Assembly (NCBI GenBank): GCA_013396915.1
Contig: VWZL01002601.1
Location: forward strand, 205,903-269,902
Length of the DNA: 64,000 nucleotides
Direction of reading: 5' to 3'
DNA from: Stercorarius parasiticus
Taxonomy: Eukaryota > Chordata > Aves > Charadriiformes > Stercorariidae
Notes under the pieces: model-generated
What the model was told of the DNA's origin: nothing
What the model saw: only the letters and a program-made list of their open reading frames with translations
Database searches by the model: none
Position numbers and translations under genes: made by a program
In this document: positions 33,506-46,466 of the stretch, one piece after another
Position numbering within the stretch: the first letter of the stretch is position 1
Layout: each line of letters begins with the position of its first letter

Positions 33506-35059
33506 TCTTGTACCTCCTTGGATATAGAGGGAAGTCCACCATGTGCTTCTGACTCCATGATCCACTAAACTTTCTCCAAGATGTCAATCGCAGTAACATA
33601 TTTGTACTCATATTACCACATAACTAGTAAAATTCTCTGACGATTAATGGTACAGAATCCATGGGCATCGGGACAGCACTGTCAGTTGATCTAACCCTGC
33701 AAAGCTGCATTGACAGCAGAGCTGTTTACTGGTTTAAATTGGCAGAGGAATTTGTGCACAGTCTCCCCTGATCCCTCATCGCTGTGCCAGCCTGCCCAGA
33801 AAGTAACGGTGATGGGAAATGAGGTGTCACTTACTGCTCTTACGAGACTGCAATAGACTGAAACATGCACACACAGATAGTGCATGGGAATCTACACAAC
33901 ATGAAGTAATTTGTCAAAAATGATTAATACACAGCAAGGCACTGGATTAAAAATAGCGTTGTGCAATAAAAGGGAAAGAGGTAATCTGAGGTTCTGCGCG
34001 CTCTGCTGCATAAGGATTTCCATAGCTCGTGATGGGTGCATCTCTGGAGAGCCGCTCAGCCTGGCTCAGATGAGCACTTAGAAGATGAACAGCTTATTCA
34101 ATTAACTGTAGACGACAGGGTCCCTCCCATCAAATCAGCTTCCTCCCCAGCAGCAGCACCTCTGGGAGGAGCTGCAGACGCTCCCTCACTGTTGTGACCA
34201 TTAGCATAGGCAACAGCTCCCCGCACAGCTCATCTCTTCTCCCTGTCGTTTTCTACAGAAGATGGTCTCTGTGGAGCCATGGTTTCGGGGGGACTGAAGG
34301 AAGTGCTTCCTGTGGCACTGGCCGTTTCTCAATTCACTGGCTACAAGTTCACTGCTATGTTAGCCTGGGCTCAGACTTCACCATCAAGTCCTACTTCCCA
34401 CCTGGGCCCACCAGCCCACCTCAGGCAAGCTCCCTTCTGGATTCTCTTTGGGTCTTTTGTCAATTCCTGGTTTACCATTTATTAGCTCTTCATGCGGTAG
34501 ATAAAGTTTGCCTCTCGGTTTTATGTCTTCACTTGTATGTTGGGAGTCCAGAGCTGAGATCTCTGCTGCTCCAAATCACACAACATTCCCAGCTTCCCAA
34601 TGCCTGCTGGTCCTAGCTGAGATTGGTCTGAAATCTCCATTAGCCCTTCTCCAGTGTGAAACAGTGATTTAAATCTCCTTTTGTAATCTGATCAAAATGG
34701 AAAATTAGGTCATCTACCAGAGACTTCATCTACCAAATCCTTATTTATTTGAGTCTTCTTGACACATAGACTAGATGCATATATATTTCAGTGTCTGTTA
34801 ATATATTTATGCTGTGATGCTATGAGCTTAGAGGAAAAAATGAGCAGAAAAGCCAGTCAAGGACGTAAGAGACAGAGGAATTAAAAATACACAAAGTGAA
34901 ACACTGTCACCAAACTTGAAAAAAGAAGAAAAAAAAGTTGCATCTTCTAACTCTTTATGAGAAGGCCTATATGATCCACCTATTCTTAATCAGCCTGGAG
35001 ACCAGTAAAGAGCTCTAAATAAAGAGCAAATCTTAAAATGCCATCCAGAAAATAGTTAC

Positions 35060-35120
35060 CTGATACCACTCCCATTGTCATTCCAGACAAATTTTCGCAA
35101 GACAATTAAGCAATTCAAAA
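35060..35120 (-). CDS. Start-codon exon of the unidentified coiled-coil gene (5'UTR plus first codons)
   Basis: On the minus strand the acceptor TTCATTCTGCTTCAG is followed by 61 bases and the donor TATCAG then GTAACT. In the frame that joins the 32.4-kb exon, two stops (TGA, TAA) precede ATG at 35081-35079. The ATG has G at -3. A second ATG at 35075-35073 has A at -3 and G at +4. Coding starts MTMGVVS, and its last base G joins AA of the next exon to make Glu. This gives MTMGVVSE, then STLS and the zipper, 33 codons exactly across the two exons. A clean stop-ATG-open arrangement with matching phase argues against chance. The exact start (first or second ATG) is open. Another frame is also open (RKFVWNDNGSGI), so an upstream-coding reading cannot be excluded. 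Confidence 0.5.
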
Positions 35121-38100
35121 CTGAAGCAGAATGAACTGATGATAGTAATGCTTCAGCTTCAGTATCTGAGCTGAAAACAAATGTCTCCCAAAGGGAAAGC
35201 AGCACAGAAACTTAGCATCACTTCCCTAACATTGCTTTTGTCTTATAATAAAGCATATAATAAGATGCTACAGTGTGTCAGGCAACTGCTGCTCCAAAAC
35301 ATAACCTGCGCAAACAAGATGATCCCCAGCTGATGTCATTAGTCATAAAACCTTTTTGTGGTTTATCCTTCCCCAGACAGATTTATCTCACGTTGCTCGT
35401 TTTCACAGAGCTGCAAGTACACATAAAAGCCCTCCCTTATTTGCAGACTCTTAAACTCGAGTAGTAGACTGCTTATAGATAAACTTCCAAACACAGATCT
35501 GCCGAGAACACAACCAGGGAAAACCAGCACCTATATTCACACCATAAAAGCTCGACCGCCATGCTCTGGGTAATAGCTCAGAAACTGTTATCTATGTTGA
35601 CAGCAAACACACACTCAAACAAAACCAGACAAACAATTAATTTGGGCCCACACCTAAAAAAGATCTGACCACAGAGACATGACCCTGCAGTAACCAAGCG
35701 AACAGTTCCATCACCCATGGGGCTTCTCCATTACGTGATTCCCGCTCCTTCCCATCTGCCCTCGCTGGGCACTTCTACGGGAGCAACAACTTTGCACAAT
35801 TCCCGTGCCCAGGAATGGATCCCTACCAAATGACCTTCCTGTGTTCTTGCCATCATTGACAATGTGGTCACGTGCAGTGCTTCGTTCCAGGGCTGAAACT
35901 AAAATGCTTTTCCAAATTATTAGAGAGACAGTAATATCTTGCTTTTAGGGAAATTCAGTGACAATCCACCCTTTCTTCACATCCCTCACTCTAACACGTT
36001 ATTAGAGAAATCAATATTTACGTAGCTGATCTCTTTCTCTTTTGACGTCCACACTCTTGAAGCTAGCAGACATTTTGGGGTTGTGTCAAACTTTATCAAC
36101 GCTTACATTGCTGCCAAAGGCATATTTGTCCCTTGGTTTCATCCATTTTTGGGTGACTGCACTTGATCTCCGCCTATCAAGTAATTCATAATTTCTTTAA
36201 GCTAGATTACCCTCTGCTATTTTAGAATGGTTGAGGATGTCACGGTAAATTCGGATTCCTTTTTTTTCCCCTGTGTTTGTTTTTTTTGCAGAGGCTGGAG
36301 GGTTAGAACTCACAGTCAAGTGTGGGATTGCACTGGAGAACTTTTCAAAGACTGAGGTCCTCTCCCCGCCTGCTTCCTGCAAAGCAAACAGACCACAACT
36401 CCACAGAAAGCAGAAACTCCGGGGTTCGACCCACACTTCCACTTGCTCAAATGAGCTTGAGCAACAAGCACAATACAGCCGGTGGAAGGAATTTTATCTA
36501 AAGACCAGAGGAGTATTTGAAGTAAAGTAAGAGTAGGAGATGCAAAACCTCTAGTACTGACATAAACACAAGCAGTGCTTTAACGCAACAACTAAAATTC
36601 CATTTTTTCTGCATTTTCAAAAAAACACTGATTCCAAATCATAGTAGCTGTCTGCAAAAACTCAGCACGGGGATTCCACAGACCTCCTTTTGACTAACTT
36701 TAAAGGATAAACCCATCAACACAGAAGATGCTACTTACTCCACGGAAGTTAAAAAAAAAACAACGTATAGAATCTTTTAACTTTGGAGAAAACTGGCAAG
36801 AGAGTGGATGAGCAAAGCAGACGTCCCAGAGGAAGTAGAGCAAAATCCTCCAAGCTGACAATACTTGGGAGGCTGGAGGCATCAGGAGAGAAGATTAATA
36901 CTGTTTGCCTGGGTTCATAGCCATTAACTCCTGGGCAGCGTGAAGAGAAGATGCTACACTGGGCAGGAGGCTGCCCTGCAGCAGCAGCCGCCGCTCCTTA
37001 CATCCTCACGGCCAGAGAATGGAAAAACACTATTTCATCATAATGCAAACATCACCTCGTTCCATTCACATCAACGTTTTCTGCTTCCACTGGCTCAGCT
37101 CTGTTTGGTATTCACGATCCTAAAGGAGGTCACATCCTGCTGTGCGTATTTTAAACTCTTAGGGTCTAAATGAGGGAAAGTACCAGCAGTTTGCCTCAGC
37201 CCAGAATTTAGCGTGTTATGCGTAGCGATACTTGGATGTGTGGCAATGAAGGTACGGGTAAGGTAAATTCAGCTTCAACGGGGAAAGTAATTTGTTATAC
37301 TGCTCTTCCTGCACTGTGTTGGCAGGAATATAATAATTGCATATCAAATCAGATTTTGGTCATTCAAATCCATACCCAGCACCCCGCAATGAAAACTTAA
37401 TCATCTTTCAATAAATGGAAGATGAAAAACTAGGCTGTGCAAGGGCTATTTAAAACCCTCCTGTAATTAACTGACAGCTCCATACGTTTCTGTAAGGATT
37501 TCTATGCTAACTGGGGAGCAGATTCAATGACACGCAAAGTATCTCCCTGTCCTATAACTCCTAGTCATCTGATTTAATTACTTCAATATTAATATTCATG
37601 ACTAAACCATGTTATTACTGCAGTCCATCCCCTTTCAGCTACCTTGTTTGAATATAAGAAAAAAAAAATAAAAATCACACTGCTGGATTTACACGAACAC
37701 AAATTTATGGCACCTGCACCTCTGAATCAGCGAAGCTGCTCAGTGTTCACACCGGCAGCACCCAGCCTCCCAGTGGCAGGATGAGAGGGCCTCCAAAGGC
37801 CATTTTTAGCCCTGTCTTCTGGGATTTTCTCTTCTGGCTGCACATCTTACGTAAGGCTGCTACTGAGTGAGTACTGGAGAACAGCTATTAAAGTGCAGCC
37901 GAATTCCCTGGAACACCGCGACACTAGGATTAGCGCTATCATGTAGACAGAAAGACGTTTGCCTAAAGCAAAATTTTATTAAGCTCACCAGAATGTTTAG
38001 GAGCTATCTACTGCCAAGGCACGTCTTCTGGGAAAGTTTTGGGACAGTGGACACCGCAGCATTAGCATTACGCTAGGGTTTGCATCTCTCGGTATTGCTG

Positions 38101-40682
38101 TTGTCTGAAATCCTTCCACCCCAAACTGAGATTTCTTGTGATTATGGATGCAGCATTTCCTGACTTCTGCTGTAATTAAAAATATAATTAACTAAGCTTA
38201 GCTAGTTCACTGAGCATTTAAAAACTGAATCCTAGCAAGGGGAAAAACTTACATATGGTAATTCAGACATCCAGAATGCACCGTTACCATGCCACTTAGC
38301 TTTATTTCTCACGTTTATCTCACGAAACATTTTATCTCTCATGTTTCCCCTTTTCAGCACACATTACACACCGATGTGTGAACTGTTATCTCTGTAATCA
38401 GATGTTTTTACACAGATTTCATATAAAAATAGTGTCTTCTCAGTTGCAGCAGCTTTTAATTACAAATTATCTATTTATTACAAGAAAAAACACTTCTCAG
38501 TGCCTTAAGGCAGCTCTAGCCATGCCTTTAATGATTCATCAACGCTGCCTGACTCCAATTGCCAGTGTGTTTGCATTTGTCCGGATTACGGTGCCCCTTT
38601 GCTGCTGCAGATGATGCGGTTGTAGTGCAGGGGTCCAGGCCGAGCCAGCTGCTGCACATGGGCTGCCCCATGGCCGGGGGCAGGCATGGCTCTGCTGCGG
38701 CACCTCTGGCGCTTCCACTCTTGCCCAAGGGATGCTCGAGGCCACCCGACTGCTGCCTGTGACACTGTCTACTTAAAACAGAGGGCCGGCTTCCACTTAA
38801 GAACTTTAGAGATTTAGGTTGGCATCTGTTGGGAGGTTTTGTTGCATGTCAGCTTTAGGGTGCGACAAAATTTCCAGTTGAATTAATCTACAAGGAAAAG
38901 AAAAACTTAAAAAAAAGTTTAAAAAAATCTCATTAAGAAAGAGGATTCGACTACAGGAGTACCTAAAAATTATATCAGATGTCAGACGAGGTAAGGTTTT
39001 GTTCCCTGCTTCTCTGAAGCTATCCATAACACTTTCGCTAACAGCTGGATAACACTGTCACGCTAACGGTCTGCTGTAACACTAACTTTGGCTTGTTTGG
39101 GGTTTTTGGTGCTAGAGGTGACAACAGCAAAGCTTTTCTTGCTAGCCTGTTTGATATCCTCTTAGCTCCTCTTCAGCCTGTGCTAAATGCATTTGCCACG
39201 TTATTGATGAAAACTGAGAAAATCCAATCCATTATGCTATTGCTAAAACCTTTCCCACTGGCTGCTAACTTGTTCTGCTATTGATTTTGTGTGTTTCATG
39301 ATTGGTAAAATCCTTATCGACTCCACTTACTCGACTGCTTGGGTTTGTCCCTGTGCCACCATGCTCTCGTTTGCTCATTAGGAGTGTCCCCCAGCTGCAG
39401 GCACATGCCCCCAGACGGGAAGCCCAGCAGGAGAGGAGGGGTGTTCAGCAGGCTCCTATGCAAATTCAAATGAAGGGCTGGAAAAGGCAAGCCTGAGAAG
39501 AGGGAGGCAGGCAGATGAGGGCACTGGCTCAGAGAGATGAATAAGGGAGGGTTTCACCACTGGTACATAGAAAGGAATCTATAAAAAGACATTTCCACCT
39601 TACACCAGTGCCTCCTGATCACGCTGATTGGCATCTGTGGTGGTCTCTTGCTGAAAAGGCCCCGGGGCCCCTGCAAACAGATGCCGTGTGAAACCATGCG
39701 CGCCTTCATGGCCCCAGGCATCCACAGAGACTCCTCCAGCTCCTCCCAGTTCTGCCGTACCCACGGCAAGTGACCATTTGCGTTACAATGAAATGGAGTA
39801 ACAATAAATGAAAATATAAAGTTTTCCAGCAGCAGCAATATTAGTGCAAAAAGTAGACGACCAGGGGGTTAAACCAACTGAGGGGCCAAATACATGTACT
39901 AAAGGTCCTTCATCGTCCCTGCAACTCTCCACAGATGCTCACAGCTACCTTTCTTATCACGTAGAATTGCATTTCACCGGCTCCAATCATCAGATGTTTA
40001 AGAAACAGTGTAGAAAAGTTAGTTTTGTTGAGAACTTTAATATTGGTGCAGCAAGTTCTAGGTAATAATTATATTGGCTTCCACTTGGAAGACTGCAATG
40101 TAGGCCAAAACTGAAAATTACATCTCCATGAATTCTGAATCAGATCAAACCTATGAATCATTTTTATGCTCATCTACTGCCTCTTTAGGAGGCAGCTATC
40201 CAACCTACAAACTCCTTTTTCATGGGTTACCATTTGTGTGACTCAAAACCAAATTCCAATGATGCTCCTAAGAGAGCAGAAGTAGCAGCTTTCACATTAC
40301 TTATGCCCCTGAACAACAGCACACACGCTTTTTCCTGCTGCAACTACAACATAGGTGCTGAAAGTCAAACCAAAGATGGATAGCCGCATGGATACATGGA
40401 GGAACAACCAACTCGCGCACTTCCTCCTCAGTAAGGCATCTCCTTATGTGAGTGAAACTGAGAATTCAAGTCCTGAGTTTGTGTGGGGGCAAGTTTGGAT
40501 GGAGCGGCAAAGGCTGGAAAGGACCCCATAGCTGCCTACACCATTAACTAGATTGGTCAGCACGGACTGCAAGGGTACGGCAGCAGACTGCAGCCCACTG
40601 CCTGTAGGCTGCAGCCCACAGCACGCAGCAGTTGTGTGGGGAGCCATCCTTCCCTGACCCCCTGCATCTCCCCCTGCTCACC
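35121..40682. other. Probable first intron of the minus-strand gene
   Basis: If the CpG-island exon and the 35.1-kb exon belong together, this 5.56-kb stretch is intron 1. Right after the donor it shows G runs (GAGCAGGGGGAG, CAGGGGGTCAGGG), a habit of vertebrate first introns. It also contains a plus-strand exon candidate (36292-36526) and a stretch at 37440-37640 that looks like conserved non-coding DNA. No recognisable transposon was found. Confidence 0.4.
36292..36526 (+). other. Candidate plus-strand coding exon, antisense to the main gene
   Basis: A superb plus-strand acceptor (TGTTTGTTTTTTTTGCAG) ending at 36291 is followed by 235 bases open in one frame up to a donor (GTAAA then GTAAGAGT). 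An alternative donor lies 5 bases earlier. The frame enters in phase 1 and reads EAGGLELTVKCGIALENF, continuing for about 77 codons with ordinary protein-like composition. Roughly one random frame in forty stays open this long. No domain is recognised. It would lie antisense within intron 1 of the minus-strand gene. It may be part of a nested gene or a lncRNA, or a coincidence. Confidence 0.33.
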
Positions 40683-40960
40683 TGGGAGAACCTGGACAAC
40701 CATCCGATCGCAGCTCCGAGAGGTATATGGGCCGCGGGCAGTGCCACAAAAGCAAGAGGGGCAGTAAGGCCGCTCTCTCGTGCTCTGCGGTAGCTCCTCG
40801 TCTGGGTTGCAGTCCTACCGTCCTGCGCAGCAGCATCCCGCCCTGAGCCACGGTGCGCCAGCCCTGCGGGGAGCCAGTGCGGCCACCCCATCTCCCATGC
40901 ACAGAGCAGCGCCGGCGCGCCCCGGTGCCGGGGAGAAGTATCGCCTAACAGCAGCCCAAG
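40683..40960 (-). other. Candidate first (5'UTR) exon within the CpG island
   Basis: The minus strand ends this block with GTTCTCCCAG followed by GTGAGCAGGGGGAG, a good 5' splice site with intronic G runs. The 5' end is unknown and the right limit given is simply the island edge. Since the ATG in the next exon is preceded by in-frame stops, this exon would be untranslated. A 157-codon minus frame covering 40544-41017 has arginine- and alanine-rich content typical of G+C-rich DNA, and I do not regard it as coding. Confidence 0.4.
40690..40960. promoter_or_regulatory. Small CpG island, probable promoter of the minus-strand gene
   Basis: About 23 CpG dinucleotides fall within roughly 250 bases, while neighbouring kilobases show only a few each. 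The block is about two-thirds G+C, against about 40% nearby, and includes GCGCCGGCGCGCCCCGG near 40910. No LTR or LINE match explains it. CpG islands of this kind usually mark promoters. A strong minus-strand 5' splice site at its left edge and the ATG exon 5.6 kb further on fit transcription to the left. No TATA box is evident. Confidence 0.6.
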
Positions 40961-43900
40961 AAAACAGCAGGATTTAATACGGCTGATATCTGTGCGACTT
41001 TGCTGCCTCAGGGGCACAGGGAAAGCTGTTGAGAGGCTCAGGAGTCTTTTACGTTCACTCTTAAACTTAGATGTGCAAATCTACACCTCTCACGTCAAAG
41101 ATCAGGAAAAGCAACCAACCACTTACAACACTGTTTGTCAAACTTCTGAACTGCGTTATACAGCTCCAAAACAACCTTCTTCCCCCCACCCCCAAACTTT
41201 TTGTGATTTCCCTTACTTCTAAGTGCTCTAACCCATTCCTGTGACACAGCAATCCAGCCTGCAGCAAGGCTTTCAGAATGCAGCATGCTGGACAAAAAGA
41301 GTAGCATTTACATTTAGCAAACACAGGAGGGATAATAACTGTCTCCACCAAATGAAGAGATCAATTCCTTAACCAATGTCAGAGAGGAGAAGGCAGAAGA
41401 AGGAAAAAGCAAGCTGAGTGCCACGATGCTAAATTTAGGTCAGCTCTTATTACCGCTCCGGAAGTATCCGCAGACAAAGAACCTTCACATTGAGCCTCCA
41501 CTGCAGCTCACACAACCTGAAACTCAGGATTAAACACGTCCCCAACACCAAGTACAGTTACAATGGCAATCAGTGCGGCACTAACACACCAAAACACATC
41601 AAGGTCCATGAATTAACCAGGTAAATTAAAAGACTAATATCCCAGACGTTCCTACTGCTTACATCATCTCCCAACTAAATGTGAAAGTAAAAACATGGGA
41701 AATTTTAAATGGTTCTGCCATTTGATCTCAATCAGCGCTCAAGCAACAGAACAGAAATTCTCTTATATCCAGCCATCTTGCTCACACACACAGGGACATT
41801 ACGATCCTTCATTGAGAAAACCAAGTCAGTACACGGCCTGTATATCATAAAGGAGAGAAGAAATCCAACATATTTATAGAACACTTTCACTTTATCTGTA
41901 ATAGAAAACCTCAGAGTCTTTTCATAATACTGCGGTTATGAAATAAACATTTATGAATGAAGAGGTGTCGATAAGGGACATCATTATTCAAATGCACATA
42001 CAAGATAAACGTATTTGATAAATAGCGATGAACTGCAGAGATGTTCCTCTGTGACGCTTTAAGTCCTTACTTCAATTCTCAACCACAGAATGAAAAAAAA
42101 AAAAAAAAGGAAAAAAATTATTTGGGTTTATTGCCAGAGCTGCACACATTTCCAAGAATGTCTTCCTGGCTGTGTTAAAAGCTCTGCCAATATACAATTT
42201 CATATTGGAATGGTGAATCATGCTTCGTAACACGCATGAGGTCTAATTTTGCATCCCAGACCTGTCCATCAGCCTCCCCCCCAAGCTACACCCTCCTGCC
42301 TCGGGGTGGTGTGGGGGCCATGGCAGATGGCACTCGAAGGGATGGCAGCACTGAGCCCGTGGGCCCTGGAGGGGTGGCCCGCCTGGCTGAGTGGGGAGGG
42401 TGAAGGAGCACCCACCCCTCTCACCTCCAGAAACAGAGGCATCAAGATGCCCAGCACTTCCATGCGCCCGTGGGCATCCTCCGGCCCGCAGCAGCATCCT
42501 GTCCGTGCACCAATTTCTCTACACAGAGCGATTAAGAGGCAGGACAGACTATTAAATGTAGAAGAAGATGCTGGGAAGTTAAATATGTCCTCTAGGCTGA
42601 AACCACCCTCTTGCTTCCCGCAGCTCGTTAAAGAGCCATCATACAGTAACACTTCCCTGTCCCTGCCGAGGCTGGTCACAGTTGAAACGGCAAAGACGAC
42701 CGTTTAGTAAAATTCCTTTTTTGGGCCAATTGTGGAAGGGAGCAATAAAAATAAGTATTCAAATGACACGGATTTTAAGCCAGAATCTGTCCATGCAAAT
42801 ATGTCTCTCTCTGTAGGTACTCCATCTCCAATAGCCTGCCAGGCCACACAACTCCGGAGCTGGGCTGCCCCCTCCTCAGCTGGAACATCCACATCTCCAG
42901 ACAGGTCATCATCTTCCTCATCGAGGAGGTCAAGGAAGTGCTTTCACTTTGCTACACTTTCAAAACATTTAGGAGGAAGATTCAAATCTATCTCAAAGCC
43001 GCCATAAATAAAGGACAGCACGTCTTTCTGCAGACCTGCCCGTGCAGCTTTGCTGCTAACATCGCCTCAACTGCCCAGTCAGGCCATTTCGTAATCCGCG
43101 TGTGTCCCTCTGAACTCCCTCAGAAACACACCACACGATGCCACGGTGCTGCCGGCTGCCCCTGCACCTTCTCCTGTCATCTTTCAAGTACCACTTAACG
43201 GGGACAGAATCAGCCGAACATAGGAAGTGCTCTAGAACCTGAAAGTGGTAAACAAACAGTTGCAATACTTCTGCCTGTCTTCAAATCTTCTGCATTTCTT
43301 TAATGGGGGATATAGTATTTTGTTCAGTTGTGCAAGGGGCTGCGACATCCAGCCAAAGCTCAGAATGACTCCCAGAGCAGTCACACAGAGCTCTCACAGC
43401 TGCTTATCTACATCATCAGAACAAAACACATATTTTAAACAAGGTCTCCTCTGTTTACTTCCTGCTTACTTTGCTAATGGGAAAGCAATTTACGCATTTC
43501 CTCTCCCCAAACATATAAATAACTGAGAGAGGCTTTTGGTTACAAGGGCAGTTGGAAAGTGTCCCGTCCCCACCGCGGGGCAGCTCACACCAGCCCTTTT
43601 GCCCCTGCAGGCAGAGGGTCCCTCTGACCCCACGCCACGCACACACAATAAGACGACAGATGCCAAAAATCAAGACCACACGTGGTTTTGTGCGCACATA
43701 GGTGTGAGGTGAGAGTCCTTTTATTCACGACCTGCCTTAGCATTACCCGGATTTCTCTCTGCCCACATTCTGAAGGCACTTTTTATGGGATTACAAGGAC
43801 TACAAATTCGCTTCTTCAGCAGACAAAGAGACAGAAGAGAGATTTTTGCTCCTTAGCTGAGCATTTCTTGAGCAGGTCGTATGGCACGGTCACAGATACA

Positions 43901-46466
43901 ACGTCTTTCTGATTAACTCTAATACTAAAACTGAAATATAATGATGTTGGGAAATCTAATAAATTCTAGAAAGATAAAAAATACCGAGGTTTCACTCTCC
44001 CAGCAGCTGCAAACTGGGACTGTATCTCCTGAGACTTTCTAGAATGAAGACAAAAAGGCATAATTACTCCCAGAGTTCTGGGCAATAAGAGACATACGTG
44101 ACTGTAACTACAAACTCAAGGAAAACTACAAGTAAAACGGTTGGGGTCGAATTACAAATCAGGTTATGTTACATACATACGGTCACTGCAATTCCTGTTA
44201 AAAAGACAACAAACCATGACTACCTACGATTTTATTAGCCAGGGAGGAGCTCGGATACTACAGTGCTGAGGGCAAAGACGGTAGAATAAGTGTACAAATG
44301 AGCTGTCAGGGCAGCTGCTGTAACAAAATGCAGACAGCATCCTGGAATTTTTGAAGAAAATTGAGAAATATAGAGCACCTCAGAGGTTTAAGGCTAGAAA
44401 AATGCCATTAAAACAATGCCGTCTGGCTTCCTGCCCTGCAGAGACAAAGGAATTCTGAGAATAATTCCAGGAATGCCCGGTTTCCTTTTGGCTGGTGGCA
44501 GTGGATACAGTCAAAAGAAGGCTGCAGGCTTTTTTCTCTACAGAAAATTTGGGCAAAAATGGAAAAGCAACTGGACCAAAATTATGTTTACGAACAACAT
44601 TTTTCATGTGACTTAGGAAATAAACATAAGATCTGTCATAATAAATTATTGCGGGAGGTTTATATTCTCTATTTCTGTGGTTTTTGTGAAGTTTGACAAC
44701 CAGTTCCAAGCCATCTGCATTACTTCCTGCCATTCATCAGGACAGTCCTGCTTTTACGGTTACCAACGGGAACAGCAGGAGATCCTTCCTCCATCCACCT
44801 GCTCCTGCGGGGTACAGGAAGAGGTACCGAAGCACCAAGATTTGTCATGCTGCAGTTAAGTGTTAACACAGTCCCCAAATACAGTGAGAAATCTTAGGCA
44901 GAAGATGACCCCCAACAACCCACTGGTAACAACTGCCTGGCCTCCACCAGCGCTCACCATGGAAGTGCCCGTCGCTCCCCTCCGGCACAAACTGGGGCTC
45001 ACGGGGCAGGGGACTTGTCCCTGTGTGCAGGGCTTGTGCCACTGGCGCAAAGAAGGCAAGGCTTTACACAATACCATTGCTCACAAACTCAACAGAAACT
45101 TCCAGTCTTAACGAAGACTAATGGAAAAACCTCAAAGCACGGGACTGGAGAGTCAAAGGAATCTCCTTTCCTCCCATTCTTCTAATAGCAGCAATTATGA
45201 CATACGGACTCCAGAAAGAGCTGACACACAAAAGAAACTTCTTCCTGGAAATGGGCCAGGAGCTCAGGAAAATTCTAAGCTTGTCTTTCCTGTGGCATAA
45301 ACATATTTCAATGAAGCTCCACAACAGCAGCAGCGCTATCGGGCAGAGCAGCCGCTAAAGGTATGTGCTCTCATGACCAGGCAGCCCGTGCTTCCCCAGG
45401 AAAGGGGCATTTGCTCAGCCTGTGGAGAGAACCTTTCCTTGAGTGCTCAGGATAGAGGGCTGGCGGAATGGAATGCTGCCAGTGGAGTGGCAACCTCCAT
45501 CATTTCTCATCAGACAAACAGAACTGGGTAGTCCAAGGCACTTGGTCAGCGAATGGAGCTAGAAAAGTAGCAATGGGAATTGACTGCTTTGTTCTGGGGG
45601 TTTTGGTTGGTTTTTTGTCCCACTGTTGCAAACAGGCAGAAGAAAAAAAAGGCATTTAACACATCTCAAAGCCACTTCACAGGCTGTCAAGTGGTACTGA
45701 GCTGACCTTTTTTTCCACGAACCTCCTCTTCCCACACCTGCTTGTTTCAAGCAGGTCTGGGGATAAAATCCTTCCACTTCAATGACTCCCAATATTCCCA
45801 AGTTTCTTTTTCACTGGTTATTAAGGGAGTACTCGCAGGGGCAAGCAACACAGCTGGCTGAGTTTTACTGAGAATATTTGCCATTCCACAAGCATAGGCC
45901 TGGCTCCAGAGACAGCAGCCAGGAACAAGTGATGCTGCACAGGCCAGCACAAAAAGCGCTACAACTGCAGGATGCATGTGGTGACAACAGGGAGGGGATT
46001 AAAAGGCCGTGGGCTGTCTCTGGTTTGAATGAAGTACTTCCTTCAGCAAATGATACAAGGATAACATGACGGGTTAACTTCACTGACCAGAACACCAAGC
46101 TGGCATGTGACACGAGATGAGCAGAAGGATTTGGTTTCTGTATTGCCCACAAAGGAAATTGTTACCTGCTCTTGTGACAGGTGGAGAACACTCTTGATGT
46201 CTCTGTTTTGTTTTGGTTTCCTATAAACTAACTCAAACTGCTCTAAGGGGCAGACTCTGGATACCTCAGTAACACCCACACTCCCAGGAACCCTGACTCC
46301 AAGGGCTGGCTCCCATGACCACAGGAAAAGGAAAAGCCCAAGATTCAACATTGTTATACCAGATTTGCCCAGCTGGATGAATCTAGTAACCATGGTGGAC
46401 TCTGTAAGTAAAAAGAATTAGAGTTGCCTAGACAACATTTTAACAAAACATTTATCATTGTATCAC
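40961..46466. other. Non-coding stretch, no supportable gene
   Basis: About 5.5 kb upstream of the CpG island. It holds an A run (42093-42108) and a G+C-richer patch at 42250-42500. Many short frames are present, none recognised. No LINE, LTR or DNA transposon was identified by eye. Confidence 0.55.
42093..42108. repeat. Poly-A homopolymer run
   Basis: Sixteen consecutive A bases, followed after GG by seven more. No identifiable retrotransposon body precedes it, so a simple slippage tract is the plainest reading. Confidence 0.9.

Noticed and set aside
36738..36791. Minus-strand exon candidate ending at GTGGA/GTAAGT
   Set aside because: The splice signals are good, but the exon would contain a run of ten T, giving poly-Phe. 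That is unlikely in coding sequence.
39325..39390. Minus-strand open segment with donor GTCGA/GTAAGT
   Set aside because: The acceptor is weak and purine-rich, and two frames are open, so no coding preference can be argued.
40495..40530. GGCTGGAAAGGACCCC resembling the CR1 3'UTR
   Set aside because: The match is a single 12-base word without the flanking CR1 sequence.
40544..41017. 157-codon minus-strand open frame across the CpG island
   Set aside because: CpG-rich DNA has few stop codons, so long frames are expected. The peptide is arginine- and alanine-rich without any domain, and the better reading is an untranslated first exon.
42249..42707. 152-codon plus-strand frame in a G+C-richer patch
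   Set aside because: Overlapping frames are also open on the other strand, which is a composition effect. No family was recognised.
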